This document shows, one piece after another, positions 13,644 to 27,959 of a DNA stretch of 64,000 nt. A model generated the notes under the pieces. It had not been told where the DNA came from, did no database searches, and saw nothing but the letters and a program-made list of their open reading frames with translations. A program made the translations under genes and the position numbers. Positions within the stretch are counted from its first letter, which is position 1. Each line of letters starts with the position of its first letter. Source of the DNA: Brachypodius melanocephalos (taxonomy: Eukaryota > Chordata > Aves > Passeriformes > Pycnonotidae); NCBI GenBank assembly GCA_013398615.1, contig VZSR01000520.1, positions 20,487,339 to 20,551,338 of the forward strand, written 5' to 3'.

Positions 13644-16600
13644 GCTTCATGTCATTTAACTGTTTAGTGTCATAGGTAACTTCTGCTGATAGAATCTTGG
13701 AGATAAAAGTTATGCAAGAAAACATTTTTGTGGATATTTTCATTGTGGAAAACTAGGACATGGTGTAAGCTCTCCGTGCTAACTGAAACCTGAAGATTAC
13801 GTCAGGCTTCGCTAAGCACACAAGGCTCTGATTTGGAATCATTAATGACTCATTCTCTCTTTTAACTTCTGTTGAAAGCATTCATCCATAACCATAGCTA
13901 CCACTGAAACAATGGAAACTACTAAGTCAGTAATAATGCACTTCTGCTTAAAAAGCCTTTAAAGGATGGATTGGATTTCACAACTCAGCAGCAAAAAGCT
14001 CATATACAAGCAAAGTAAGAAAGGTTATTTTTGAAAGTAATTTCAGAAACAATCAGGTGGCAAAGATGCAATACTCTCTTAGTTCTACCTTTAAAACACC
14101 TTAGTTTTAAATCTTACTTTGGGATAAAGTTTATTTTCAGAGAACAGGAGAGTAAATGTTTTCCAGTGCTGAGTCCTGAAGCAAAAATTCTTAAATGGAG
14201 CAGAATGAAACAGGCTCAATATAGTGATGGTACCAATTTGTTGTAGTTTAATATGTCTTCTTCTTACACCAAAACTCTCCACTGAATTCGGTAGTGGATT
14301 ATATGGAAGGTAATTTCTATATTTACAGGTTTTGTTTACACTTTCATTATACCTCTGCTGTATTCTCTGATGTCTTGATGCAGTTTTCAATCTTACAGCC
14401 ACTTTAATCTGCTCCTGCACTCAGCATATCTGAATGAGTTTGTTGGCATAAGGGAATTTTGAAGCTTATATTGCAGTACATGAATCAACAGAAAATGAAA
14501 TGCACTTGAGACATGATCAGCCAGTTCTAATTCATTGCAGAAAGTTACGGATACCAAAATGCATTTAATGTAATCTGATATCTTTATTCATACTTGAATT
14601 TATGAGCAATTCAGCAGAAGAAGAATGACAAGTTTGTTTTTAAAATAGTAGTCCATATTGAATGCCATTTTAGGGTATCTCTGACATATTTACATCTAGC
14701 AAGTAGAGGAAAGTAGAATCTTTGAACATAAATTTCTATTTTCACAGGAAAAAGCAAGGGAATACAACTTTTTCATTTCCTGCAATATGATGTGTCATTA
14801 TAAGGCAGGTCAGCTTAAAGATAAATGTTAAATAAAACCTCTGCATGTGGAGTCCAGTAAACAGATTAGAAGCTTGCTGAATTGTTCATGTTGTATTTTA
14901 AGAAAGACATGAATAATACGAGTGTTCTGTAAAAGGGTATTTTGTACCTGCAAAGTAAAGCTGTGCTTTGATCCTGTCTGGCTGAAGTCTCACAGCTCTA
15001 CAAATTAAGAAACAAGAGTCTACAACTGATTTTCTTCCTTAGGAACAGGCCGTAGCTGACCATCAACATAACTCAGGTGTGGTATTGTTGCACAGTATTA
15101 TTTTTCTAGCTCTGTCTAATCTTAAATCCAAACATGACTAGTGGTGTATCACGTCGTGACGTGGCTTTGGGTACCTTTATTGGGAAAAGTAGATTTTTCG
15201 GTAGGAGTGACCTGTCACAACGGATAAGAGAGATTAATTAAGGCTGAAATTTTAGCTTCTCATCTTCAAAATAGTTGATAGCAGTGTGCTTAAAATTTGG
15301 ACTAAGTTTATTTGCAATTCCTTACTTTCTTTATGGAACTGAGAAAAATCTACTGATTTTGGCAAAAATTAATCATCCAGGTGAATGCCTGTAAGGAGAC
15401 ATTAAAACTCTTGTCTTTATATAAAGAAATAGATAGCAAGCAAGTACAGTTTTGTTTCTGATGTATGATTTAGGGCTTCTGATATTATGCTAGGTGAAAG
15501 TTTTTATAATAAATGGCTAGTCATGGCATGTCCACAGATGGAAACCAGAGGTTCACAGAATCCATATGTAATGTAGAACTACATATAAACATTTAAATTA
15601 TGGGCTTCCAACAATTTAAAATATAAATTACAAGATTGTGAAAATCAGACTTAATCATATAGGTGAAATATGCAAAACACTGTAATCTGTGTAAACAAGT
15701 TGAAGCTATCAGTACCATGGAAAAATGTGTATGTTGTCATATTAAAACCGAAATATGGACTAGAAACACTGAAATGCAAACTAAGATCTGGTGTCCCATT
15801 CAAGTAGCACTAAAGATTATGAAAGAACTTTTGGTCATAAATTAGCTTTGCCTATATTTAAAAAAACTCAGACGGGGGGTGGGGGCAGTGGAATTGGAAG
15901 ATTTTGATGACGTATTTTTATTCATGCTTTGCTAGCTTTTCCATATTTGTATTTTGATTTCTCCATGCATAATTGCATCAATTGTATTTAATTTATATAT
16001 TTAAAAATTAATTTTAATATGGAAAATATATTTAATATTATAAAGATTATATAAAGTGAGACCTGTTGTTTATTTATGCATTAGGTTCTCTTCTTTCTTT
16101 AATGTTGTATGTGCAGGCATCTCTATTAGATAAATTTGCTCATTAGGAAGTCAAAGTGTGTGTCACTTATATATCTGTGTTTTGGCCTTTCAGGATGCAG
16201 AGAGGGAGGATAAAGAGGCAGTGTAGGGTTCTGTTGTGTTTCTAAGCAGACCAGAGGGACTACAAGGAAAAAAGGAAACATAGTACAGTGGAAATAAAGT
16301 TTTTCCTCTTTTCTGGTGGAACCCAAACTCATTAAGAAATGAGTAACTCCACTGATGCCCGTGACATGGTTAGAAAAGTACAAGATTATGAGGACAGGTT
16401 TTTTTTTTTAAATGGCACTTAAAAGTATGCTCAGAAACTCCTCTATATGAGGAAAATAAACCAATAAATATTGTGATTTATTACTGCTTTAAGAAAGAAA
16501 GAGGAGCTTACTACAGAAGAAATAAAGAAAAATTATTGAGGCATAGCTTGTGAGAGTGGGAAAAAATACTAGTTGAGTAGAAATTTTGTTATTATTTTTA

Positions 16601-16833
16601 ATTTTTTTTTCCAATTGAAATAGTGTAATCCGTGCTATAGATTTGCCAGTGTTCTTGAACAACACTTGGTTATATGAAGGAAAGCCTATGGCTTTTAAAG
16701 CTTGGAGAAACATTGCGTCTTTTCTAAAAATGCTATTCACAGATTATTACTATTCCACCCACAGCCCTTCCAGTGTGTATATTTCTATAAGACTGTATAT
16801 TCTGCCACAGATACCCTTCTTAGCTGCATTTTT
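13644..16833. other. Unique AT-rich non-coding sequence
   Basis: No gene or transposon is recognised. A 109-codon minus-strand frame at 14091-14420 has no family motif. A CpG-containing inverted motif lies at 15150-15164, and a short plus-strand G-run cluster (G6 and G5) lies at about 15872-15887. The rest is plain AT-rich DNA. Confidence 0.55.
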
Positions 16834-17165
16834 ATAGAATCATAGAATCATGTAAGAGTTTGGTTTGGAAGGGGCCTTTAAACAAAGGCAAGCAACTAGG
16901 TCAAATTGCTCAGAACCTTGCTCAGTTGTCGAACCTGACTTTGAACAGTTTCAGGGATAGGGCATCTACCAAATCTCTGCCCAGGGATACATCAGAAAAC
17001 CCCCAGGTTAACAGCTGAATTAATAAAATCTGTCCACTAATTTGTAACACAATTTCTCCATGGGTTTGTACCAGTTCAATGATCAGCAGCGTGGGACAAT
17101 GCTACAGGTGCTCTAAACCCATGCCCAATATTATTCCTTGCTGCCTCTTACTTATTAGTTGAAAT
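16834..17165 (-). mobile_element. CR1 LINE 3' end, degraded (minus strand)
   Basis: The plus strand begins with the reverse complement of the CR1 terminal octamer repeat (ATAGAATCATAGAATCAT at 16834-16851) and continues with the diverged reverse complement of the CR1 3' region. Recognisable pieces are the TTTGGTTTGGAAGGGGCC segment, the CAGGGATAGGGCATCTACCA segment and, farther on, a GACAATGCTACAGG segment near 17095. The element is therefore oriented on the minus strand, 5'-truncated as is usual for CR1, and lacks an intact frame. The left edge is sharp because CR1 ends at its octamers. The right edge (about 17165) is approximate because divergence is high; the confidently matching part ends near 16995. 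This is one of the main reasons for calling the window avian. Confidence 0.9.
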
Positions 17166-20100
17166 GTCCTAGAAATCAGAATTTCTTCTTAGTTTGCTTT
17201 TTTCTATTCTGACAAGAAAACCAAGAGAATGTAAAAGCCTGGTTGACTGGCTAGGTAGGTCTAGGTAAGATCACAGAGGTCTGTGAGAAATATCAGCTGT
17301 GACCTGCCTTTTCTGCTTTTATTTGAGGAAACACAGCAGTCATAGTATCTGTGTCCATTAGCCACATCAGACTCAGCTGCTGTGTGATGTAGGGAGAGCC
17401 AACAGTGACAGAAATTTCATTATTTCCTGATTCCCCAAAGTCCTGTATTATGGCCAGATTTTATGAGATGGAACAACGCATTCAAATCTTGTAAGCCACT
17501 GTGAGATGATGAAGTGTGAGGGCTGGTTGCCTGGCTTGTTTATTATTTCACACTTCCCCCCGTTTGGCCAAGGCAGCTGATTGTATTCAGAAGCAGAGTG
17601 AGGTCCCTGTCTCTGAGATATTCTGGTCTAATCCTCCGTAGGAAAATGCAGAAACAACAGGAAAAGAAAAGCCAGAGAAGGGAGTGTGGTGATGATATTA
17701 AAGCAATATTATTGACTTAGTGAGAACATGCAAGAGTCTCAGCAGAAGTCTATCTTGATAGCAGTGAATTGGTTTAGTTTTTTGTGTGTTAGGATATTTT
17801 TCATCTATACTTTGGTATAAAAGAGCTGTTTGAACTTGTTATTCCATTTGGTGTATTCCCCTAGCAAGAAGAAACAAACCTGTTGTTCTTATGCTTGAAA
17901 ATGTATTTGAAAGAGGAATTAGTATTTTAAGTTCACGTTGCTTGATTTTTTATATTATTTAAATGTACAATGGAAAATTCAAATTAGACTTCAAAATCCT
18001 GATGAGTACTATAAATGTGCGAAGATGTGATCCCATTATAGAGACATATTAAACTACATTTTAAGTTAAAAGAATGGACAAATTAAATTATTTGCTTTCC
18101 TTGTCAGGTTGTTTCTTGCCTTGACTGGCAGTGTCATAGGCTGCAGATTTAAGTTTCAGTGCTTTAAAATTCTAAATTTTAAAGCAGTCTAAATCCTAAT
18201 TATTGGCTTAACTTTCTAGGCTTTTTGTGGGTTTGGTAGTTAGCTACAACTGTATAGAATTCTCAAATCATGTGTAATTCATGTGTTCTGTTTCTTAAAA
18301 AGTAGTCAGGGCTAAATTTGATTAAGCTCAGACCTATTTCCTTGTCTATTAAAATGTCTTTAAAGCAACCAACCAATCTACAAGACACATACAGGCAACA
18401 CCACTTTTTATTCTGTCTCCAAGCAATACTACATGCATGGATATTTTGTTTACTTGAAGATTATTTTCACTTCCACTCCTCTTAATATGAACTAACCTCA
18501 GATAAACTCTACTAGGATTTCACCAAGGCACAGAAAGTACCCTTGCTAGTTGCTCTCCTTTGGAAATGCTCCTTGTGAGGCCCTCAAAACAGAGAAGGAG
18601 GACCAAATGTCATTCTTTTTCCCCCTGAACAAAGCATTTATTTCCACTGCACTTCCCTTAGATCAGTGGGCTTTACTCCAGGTGTCAATACTTTGTACAT
18701 AGCCAGCCCCACAGTGTTAAGTAGAACAGCTCTAGGATCATCCTGATGATGATTAACATTAACAGGTTCTTACCATTCTAAATTATTGTCTTTATTCTAG
18801 TTAGGGAAGTCTTCTGGTGTGTTAGAACTTCCAACAGCCAGGCATTCCAGATTATTCAGGGCATGTTCAACCTGGACCTTGGTGATAATTTTTAGTGTAA
18901 TCCTAGAGCAAATGTGAAATCTGTCTATCAGTGCCACGACAATGTTTTTGTTAGTATTTTGTTACACTGGACTGATGCATTATATTAGCAAAGACAGAGG
19001 AATTGCTTTTAGTCATTCTTAATTATCTTTTGCCTGTTTGATCTTGCAACTTGAATTTTGATCTTCAAATACAGTGTATTTGTCTGACATCTCCAGATAA
19101 GTCTACGAAATCAGACGCCAGTCCCGAAAAGCTGTTTCCCATGTGGTTGCAAATATCAATTGCTGATGAACACATAAACTGCTCAGATTTACTCAAAAGC
19201 ATTTCTTGTGAATATTTTTCAATTTAGGAAAAAAAAGCTAACAACTGTTCTAAAAATGAAAAATTACATTGTGATGCATACCCAAGGTTGTTTATTAATA
19301 TTTGCTGAGATGTATCACATGAAGGGATTAGTGTAACACATTGCACATTATTGAGGCAATCTTTTATTTCTATCAGGTATACGTATTTGTATGCATAGCT
19401 TGTTCAGAAGATGTATTTTTATGTGCCTGATAGATGTTGAGCATCTGTAGTTAGCACTGAATTCAGCCAAGGAAGTCTGCACAGCACAAAGTGATACAGT
19501 AGTGATGTTGATGGCCATTTAAAACTCTGTTCAGATTATATAGAGAGCAGATAAAGCTCTAGAGGCTGTTGTTTATACCAAGATATTTAAGTTTTCATCT
19601 TCCTGAAAATAAAGCCAGTGTAGAAGAATAAGCTACAAAACCTTTTCAAAAAATAGTACAGTATATCTTAGATCTTTGGAAAGATTTAAATGCTCTTGGG
19701 GTGTACCAACTCAAACCTGTATTATTGTAGCTGATGATTACTCAGTTTGGGAAATGACTGCTCTGGTTTGGTTATGAGATAGCAGCAGCAGATGGTAGAG
19801 ACTGAGATCAAACAAGTTTTGGTCTGTAGGGAATAGGGCAGCTGCAAATTCCTGAACATTGACACTGGTTGTGAAAACTGGCATCACCTTTCTGCCAAAT
19901 TGCTGAGACTGCCATCAAATCTGGAGAGGCAGTTGCAGCTATCAAAGGTAATTTAGCTCATGGTAGACATGGTTTTAAGGAAATGTGCAAGTTTAGAAGG
20001 TTTAGAAGGTATTTCAAACTCATTCCCTATGCCAAGGAAGAGGAAAGCTAAAGCTGATGCAGATGTCATTCACTGAGTCAGTAGCTTTTTCTGTGCAGAA

Positions 20101-22279
20101 ATCTTCTGTTGGGCATTAGCAGAACACTGGAAGAGCTTTTCTTCCTCAATAATGTGCTCATAGTAAGGCAAACCTTTTGACATCCAAACAATAATAATGG
20201 GTTTTGGACAAAAGGTAAGGAAAAAAAGTATTTTTTTAATAAAATACACTGAGTGTAATTATGGCTTTAAAAAAAAGATGGTGCAAAGAAATTCAGACTT
20301 CTATGTTATCCAATATTCTCTACTGTTCACTAATATTAACAGAGATTAATTTAGAGGATGCTTCCTTAGATCAAGGTGATAAATGCCTTAAAGTTGAAGT
20401 GTCCTTATAAGGTTTGCTCAAATGTTTATGCTAAAGTTAAGTAACACATTCCTACCAGTGTTGCCTATCTTCTTGATGCTTTGAAATTTTGGCATTTTGT
20501 GTTAGAATCTGATTCCCTGTAATAAATAGAGAGTATCACATCTCCACAATTGTTAGAGCATAGGTATCTAACCTTTGCACTCAGTGGAACAATGTTCTCC
20601 TCAGGTCATCAAGGCCACTGCATTTCAAGTGTTGAAGTATCTGCATATTGATTAGAATACACCTTAATCAATATTGCTCTCTGTTTATACACCCACTGGA
20701 AGTACTTTCTACCATGCCATTTTCACACTGTTTTTTCCTGTTATGGATTTTTCCCCTGTTAGATCTGTATTTAGAAATAGTCTTTTTTTCTTCATCTATT
20801 GAGAATTTAATCTCTCTAAACCTTTTTTATCCCATTTCCAACATTTTACCAGAAAACTTTGTGACAATAATATCAGTTAACAGTGGTCAATTTTACTGAA
20901 TAGCTTCATTTATTTCAATTGAGAATACTTATCTGTTGGGGCTTTCAACAGATATTTTGTCTCTGCTCATGCACACTCTCTCTCCTGCGCAGAGAATAAA
21001 GATCAGTTAAGCAAAAACAGCTCTGTATGCTCAGCACAGAACAGTCTCTTATGCAATATTGCCATGTCAATGCATCTATAGCTGGGAAAGACAGCACATA
21101 TGGCCCTTTTTGATCCTTAATCAGTGAATGTCAGCAAGCTGAGAAAATCTTGTCATCTACCCAAGATCTTGGAGGAGTATTTATGCTTAGTATATCCTGG
21201 CCTGATAATTCTTCAGGGAGGACGGTTCCTGCTCATTCTGTTTTCCTAAGACAAATGCAAGGAGCATTTAAAACTATTATGTTATTTTATAGTTGCTCTG
21301 TGAAATGCAAAAATGTAATTTATCACCCTTTGTATTCTAATTCTCTTCAAACTAATAAAAATGTAGTGACATTAGCATAATCTAAACAGTGTATTGCAAA
21401 CAACTGCAAAATACACAAATGATCACTAAAGTTCCAGTTTCTAGTTTGGATCATTATTTTCAAAATATTTTGGTTGTGTTACCAGCTTTCAGAAGGGTGG
21501 ATTAATGAGACTTGAGTTTGGTAGTTCACTGAGCTGGGGAAGATAAAATAGGTTTCTGTTAATCAGACTAGGAATCTCAATTTTCCTACATGAAATACAC
21601 TTAAATGAGCTGATCTGACAAGAATCAGCTGTTGTCTGCTGCAAAATTTTCTTGAGTTTAAATGAATAATCCTTTCCTATGTATAATTTGTTGACTATAT
21701 CTTACATAATTGTCTGATTCTATGTGAACTTTCTTTTTTAATGCTTGATTCTTACTGATTCTTTATCCTGTGAGCCTACTGCATATTAGGATGTTGAAAA
21801 TATTAATTGTTTAGGATAGTTGCATTCTGTATAAATATTGGAAATGGAACTGCAGTTTCACAATTTTTCTACATTAATTGGAGGATGTTGAATTATTTTA
21901 ATTTTTTTAGGTTGCCTAATTAGTTGAATTTCAGCAATATGTTTTTCTCTATAACAAAACAATGAATTACATAAAAAGAATTGAGGTGAGGCATAATTCC
22001 ATGCCCCTGGCATCTGATAAAGTTTGTTAACAGTGCACCAGCACTGGAGTGATGAATTTCTCCTGAAAATCCAGTGCAAACCCACAAGAATTGAAGGCAC
22101 TCATACATTTTGTCAGGGAGCAAGGCTTTTATGAGTACAGCTTGAGCACAGCTGTGTCTTTTCCAATATGTGGCCAAAAGACAAAATGCAACATGAGATT
22201 TTTATACATTCCAAAGCCCATCTGCCATGAAAACCCACTTATCTTTGTGGCTACAAGTTTGTTATTGATCCAAAATGGT
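17166..22279. other. Unique AT-rich non-coding sequence
   Basis: No gene or transposon is recognised. A perfect hairpin with a 12-bp stem and 3-nt loop lies at 18160-18186. Open frames are short (about 85 codons or fewer) and featureless. Confidence 0.55.
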
Positions 22280-22382
22280 AAGGAAAAAAAAAAGAGGGGA
22301 AAAAAAAAGAGAAAAAAGAGAAAGAAGAAACAGCACAAGAAAAAAAAGACAACAAAGGGGGAAAAAATGCAGGGGAGAAAAA
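22280..22382 (+). repeat. Homopurine A/G-rich low-complexity tract
   Basis: Positions 22280-22330 are 51 consecutive purines on the plus strand, made of A runs and short G runs. The tract stays strongly purine-rich to about 22382. Overlapping frames on both strands (22091-22493) are Lys/Arg-rich on the plus strand and Phe/Leu-rich on the minus strand only because of this composition, and are not genes. Tracts of this kind can adopt triplex DNA. Confidence 0.9.
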
Positions 22383-25300
22383 CCCATAAATCCATTCTTT
22401 TGTTGTTCTTCCAGCTGCATCTGTGAGCAATTGTCACAGTTACTAGTCAAACTGTATTTGACTTGTTGCCAACATGAATTTTCCAAAACCTAGATGTAAA
22501 CAAACTCTGCAAGTGCTTCCTCATTTGCCAAGCCAATAATTATTTACTTTGTTTTGGCCTAGCATTACTGTCAGTTCAGCTTTGCAGTCTGTAATGTGTT
22601 TGCTAATGAAACCATGAGGTCTAAAGCTATGCATTAACCTTGTCACCCTTCAATTTTGAGCTCAATAAAGTTGCACCATGGTTTTGTAAACTGGGGTTGA
22701 AGGACAGGCAAATGATTAATTATATTTTCTGTTTTCCTTTATCTAAGTAAATTGTTCATCTTTAAATCTGCCTTGCATTTAAGGTTAACTCACTGGATCT
22801 GAAGCACTGGGAAGATGTATCATTTGCAATGGTTATAATTACCATTTGTACTACATATCTGAAAGCTGGCAAACATGCATGACCATGGCTTGATTAGTCA
22901 TGAAATCATTTCAGAGATGGTAAAAGTATAACAAGTTGATGGGAGGCACTCAGCTGGGAATAGGAAGATAGGAATGTTTCTGTTGTGTTTAGGTATTACA
23001 TTTTGTCTTGGGTCCAAAGGCTGTGCATGTATTATGTTTGCTTGTTAGGTTTTTAGGATTTAGGAGGATGAGTTTTTTACTTCTGGAATAGGATATGTAA
23101 TTTAATGGATGACTATAGCCTATCATTTTAATAGATGTCAACTAAATACAATTGCTTTTACGTAAATAAGTATTACTGATAATTTTTTCTCTCAGTCACT
23201 GTGGTTTTATCATGCATTGTTAAAAGTCAAATTCTCAAACTGGTTCAAATAGAGATAGACCTGTTACCCCATATAAAGAGACCAGGGCAAAAGAAGACAT
23301 TCAGGTGTCATGTGATGTGTGCTGGGATTTTTTTCCCTGTGAATTGTGATTTAAACATTTTTCCGTAAGTTGTCCTTCTTGTGGTGTCCAGCACCAGGTT
23401 AAGGCCATTTGTTATACTGTATACTTATATACTGTAATATACAATGATTTTAACAGCTGTGGTATACTCTGACATCAGCCAGAAGTTAGTGTGTCACTGT
23501 GATCTTTGTTGGGTCCCTTTTCCTAGATAGAGTTGCATTTTTTTCCCTGAAGTAGTAATAGAATGCTAAGATATTACTGTTGAAGCCCACCAGTTTTATT
23601 TCTTTTGCATAAAATCATTTAGCCCCTCAAGTGTTGTCTTATCAAATAACTTAATACTTTAGTTGAAATCTGAATTTTTAGTAAAAACCTCATTTTCCTG
23701 CCTATGTATTCAAATCTTATGCGAGATTAAATGTTATTAACAAAATCTTATACATAATTTCTGTCTGAAAAGGAAGTTCCAACCTCTGCTCGGACACATT
23801 ACACTGAAAAGTGGAATAATTGGTAGTAGAAAATCCTCTGATATTTCTTAGGATATTTTTTCCATTAAATGAATTATTAGAATAAATGTGACTTCAAAAT
23901 GCTTAGGGTACCATGTGACTAAAATCACATGGCAAGTCAAAACTTGAAATTCATTCCAAAAGAATTCCAACAGCTAAACAAAACAATCTTGTTCTGATGG
24001 AGCTCTGGAGATACTTAAGTGTATTTTGAGGAATTCTCACACAGAATCTAGTAGACAGAAACTCACTTGGCCTTCTCACTTTGTGTGGACATTTAGAATA
24101 CACAGAGGGCTAGAGAAAGGTTCTTGGTCACTCGGTCCTCAGCTGTCAGAAAAATTTCTTGTTATAATATGTTTAATGAAAACCTGAAAATATTTATATC
24201 CAGAGGACAAGACCAATATTCTAGAAAGCTTTAGTGGGATAGAGCCAAAAGTCTGATTCTGTATTTCTAGCTCCACTGCATGCAGAAATTATGTCAAAAA
24301 GTAATACACAAACAAGTAGTATTTTAACTTCTGGAAAAATGCTGATTTGTTTTAAGTCCTAGTGGTTTTTTTCTTGGAATTCCAAACTTTTTGTAGCTCT
24401 ACCCCAAATATCCCTCAGTCCTGTTATATTTGAAAGAAAAATTTTACATACAATAATTTTATTTTCTTTTTTTTTTCTTTGATGAACAAAATAAGGAAAT
24501 TGTGTTTTGAAGATTTAATTTAAAAAAAAAGGTATTAAGGTGATGTTGAATATATGATTAGAAAGTGGAGGTCTTGTAATTTTTTTTTGTATCATGGTCC
24601 TGTCTCATGCTTTTACTTTTTCATTTCATGGATTTCTTTTGAAGAGGTTTTTGGCTTGTAAGCTGAAGTTTTACACTTGAGTCATACAAAAAAATCCTGG
24701 TCTCCAACACAAGTGTACACGAATCATTGGCAGAGCCTAAATTGTGGATAATTGGATTGAGCTATGAGCTTAAAGATGAAGGGGACAAAAGCGTGTCCCA
24801 AAGCTGCATTTGATAGTCTTAGAGTCTTATCTGGGGATGTTTTACACCAGGCTTGCAGACTGCATTTGTTCATAGTGATTTGTACAATCTACAATGACAT
24901 TTTATTTGAGCTGGAGTCATGCAGAGAAACCATAACATGTATTTAGCCCTCTCTTTTTTGGTTTTGATGAGATATCACAGCAAAACCCTCTGTAGAAGAT
25001 TGCTCGAAAAACGTGGATTTAAACTGTTGAGAGGAATTTTATAATGGATGATGACAAGATGCTGCAATGAGGTGCAATGTTAATATTTTATTAGAGGTAA
25101 CTCACAGAAAACACATGTTAAAAATCATGTCCTCTCACAGGCTACCGTAAGCAACACTTTGAACTTGTTTCTTACGTAGGAAAAATATTCTTTAATTTAA
25201 CATGTATATTTTGCCAAATAAATCTGTAAGCTTCTTTAGGGTATTTGATTATTTTTTAAGCCTTATTATTTGTAATAAATGTTCCTGGAAAGCAACATAA

Positions 25301-27959
25301 AAGACTGGTTTATCTTCTTTACCTGTAGTTATAATTTTTTTTAAAAATACATTGGAGATTGAGATACTTCTGTTTATAAATTGCTGCACTTTACTGACAC
25401 ATTATAGAATGTAACATGGAGGGAATTTCTCTATATGAATATTTCTCAAGGTTGTATGACTTTTATCCTTCTCCTCAATGTTGCTGTCAAAGTTATTACT
25501 AAGCTAATTAGTAAATCAAGATAACTTATACAATGATATATCTGCACGATAATACAAAGTTGTTCTCATTGAAGTCAGTGGTACTAAATCCCATGAGGCA
25601 AATTAAATTCCATGTCTATTAAATACAGTATATATATAGGTGAACAGACTGTAATATTGGTGTATTTTGCCCTGTTCTGTCTAAAAATGCTTCAGATCTT
25701 TCACACAAAATATATCTGGAGGAAGTCAGAGCAGATGCCATGATTCGTAGGAAGTTCTTAGTAGCATATGTATTTCCTCAGACTAATGCAGATCTTATTG
25801 CCATTTTAACACATTATTAAATATACACCTTACAATGGCTTCATTTATTATTGAATAAAAATATATATTTTTGAATGGTTATCTTAAAGAAATCCAGTAT
25901 ATGAACTGGATAAAATGACATTAATTTCTGAGTACCTTTCCATGGTTCAGAGCTCACAAATGCCTTAAATTAGCGATCTCATAGTGTAAAATTCTCAGAT
26001 GCCATCACCAAGACTAACCAGTGATGCCTTATGCCAGACCAGAAATTAACACAAATGCAGGCTGTTTTTCATATGACAGCAGTTTTATGTGACAGGAGAA
26101 ATGTGGAACCAATTTATTTTACTCTCCAGATGTATTTTTGTAGATTACTTTTTAACTGATCAAACCCCACATTACAAATCCAAATGAAAATGCCTATTTC
26201 TCTTAAATGGAGCATCAAAGTGCTTCTATTATTGTTCCAACTGTTAATTGTAATTAATCATATTGAAGAAAGCCAAAACCTAGGCAAGGTCAGCGTCCCA
26301 CTGTGTCAAGAACTGTGCAGAATATACAGTAAGAAATAACTTCTCTCCAAGGAGTTTGCAGACTAGGAAAATGGCACTGACAAGCAGGAAAAAGGGAATT
26401 AATACTACTCACACGATAATGATCTGAAGTATGTATTCTCCAGTGATAGATATGGAGTATTTCAGTAGCTGAGATACTTTTCAGAGACTTCTGACATCAC
26501 TGTAATATGAAGCCTGATAACATCAGGAAACTCTAGTGGAACAGGGTAAACTCACTAGTTCGTTTTGAAAATTCTGCCTTCTGTAACTTCCCTGCAATCT
26601 AAAAAGAACTGTGAGGAAAGAGCAGAACTCTGCACTGTTATTTCTAGACCTAAAATGACCACAAGCCTACTCTTGAATTGTGTCTTCCCTCTGAGACTGG
26701 GAGGTCTATGTTAGAAGTCAATATTGTGTTTTGTCCATTTCATCAATTGCATTGTTGGTAATTTGCAAGCCGATATATTTGTGTATGTGTATGATGTCGT
26801 TTAACAGTAAGTTATATCACTTTCTCGACAGCAAACACTGGTTACTGAAAAATAGTGCGTTCTCTTCTGCCTTGCCAAACTGGGTGCTTAGATTAAACTA
26901 AAACTGTGTCTGCATATTAAATCCAATTGTGGCATAAATTACATGTGTTTGAGAATGTGGTCAGTATAGAAGCAGAATTTTTGAGTAGTTATCCTTCCCT
27001 GTATTTTAAATATCAGAGTCAAAAATGAAATGGAGTTCTACCTTATTTGTATAAAGTAGAACTTTTCTATTTATGACCTTGTCAGACAGGATTGTCTACA
27101 GACTATGAACATTATTCTCAGAGGAAACTTGTTCTGGCAATAACACAAAAATTGTTAGATCACAGTTTGGTTGGAAGATTATGAAATACCCTCTGATTCC
27201 CTAGGAAAATGCAGAGAGGGATGCTGCTAATATGTTGAATCAAGAAACTGTATTGTGTCTTTGAATGGCAATAGTATTCACCGTCCTTATAGATTTTGGT
27301 TGGCATTTACCTATATTACAATAGAAGTATATTCCTCTAAAAAATAAGATTTAATACAAAAATGCATACAGGGCATTGCAACTCAGTAGCAATTTAGACA
27401 TACATTCAAATGACCAAGAGTCATCACCAGACATATTACAAAAATAGACTTTTACTGAATCTCCATCAAAGTCCAGAGATTTTGATAATTGTGATTCAGC
27501 TTGTTAAAATTAGGGTCGTTTGGAAGACTTTTTCCATTACTTCATGTTATAAGAACATTCTTAAAAGTCTCTGATTTGAATTTGGAATGCTCTGAGATCT
27601 GACATTGTTTATGATAATGCCAATAGTAAAACTAAGCAGAGTTTTACAGCATTAGACTAATGGTGCAGGGAAGCCTCAAAACCTTCAGAGAAAATTGGTT
27701 TTTATCGCCGTTATGACAGGTTAAAGATATGAGAAAATACAGTGATATGTCAGATGGGTTGGAGTTTTCCCTACAGGAACACTATCATTTCTAGGTGAAA
27801 TTTCCATACATGTCTATTACATTTGGAAATTATGAAACTGCATACTCATGGTTCTGGACTGTCCAGCTCCTGGTAGGATTCAGAAGTGTTGAAGAGCATT
27901 TCTCTTTCCCCTGTCTATTTGGGCTAAGGGAAAGCAGCAAACAGGAATGGACACGCCAC
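22383..27959. other. Unique AT-rich non-coding sequence
   Basis: No gene, RNA gene or clear transposon is recognised in this 5.6-kb stretch. The sequence ATTGAAGTCAGTGG at about 25569-25582 resembles a motif common in ancient amniote repeats but is too short to classify. No open frame exceeds about 60 codons here. Confidence 0.55.

Noticed and set aside
22091..22493. Lys-rich and Phe-rich overlapping frames
   Set aside because: Artefacts of the homopurine tract on both strands.
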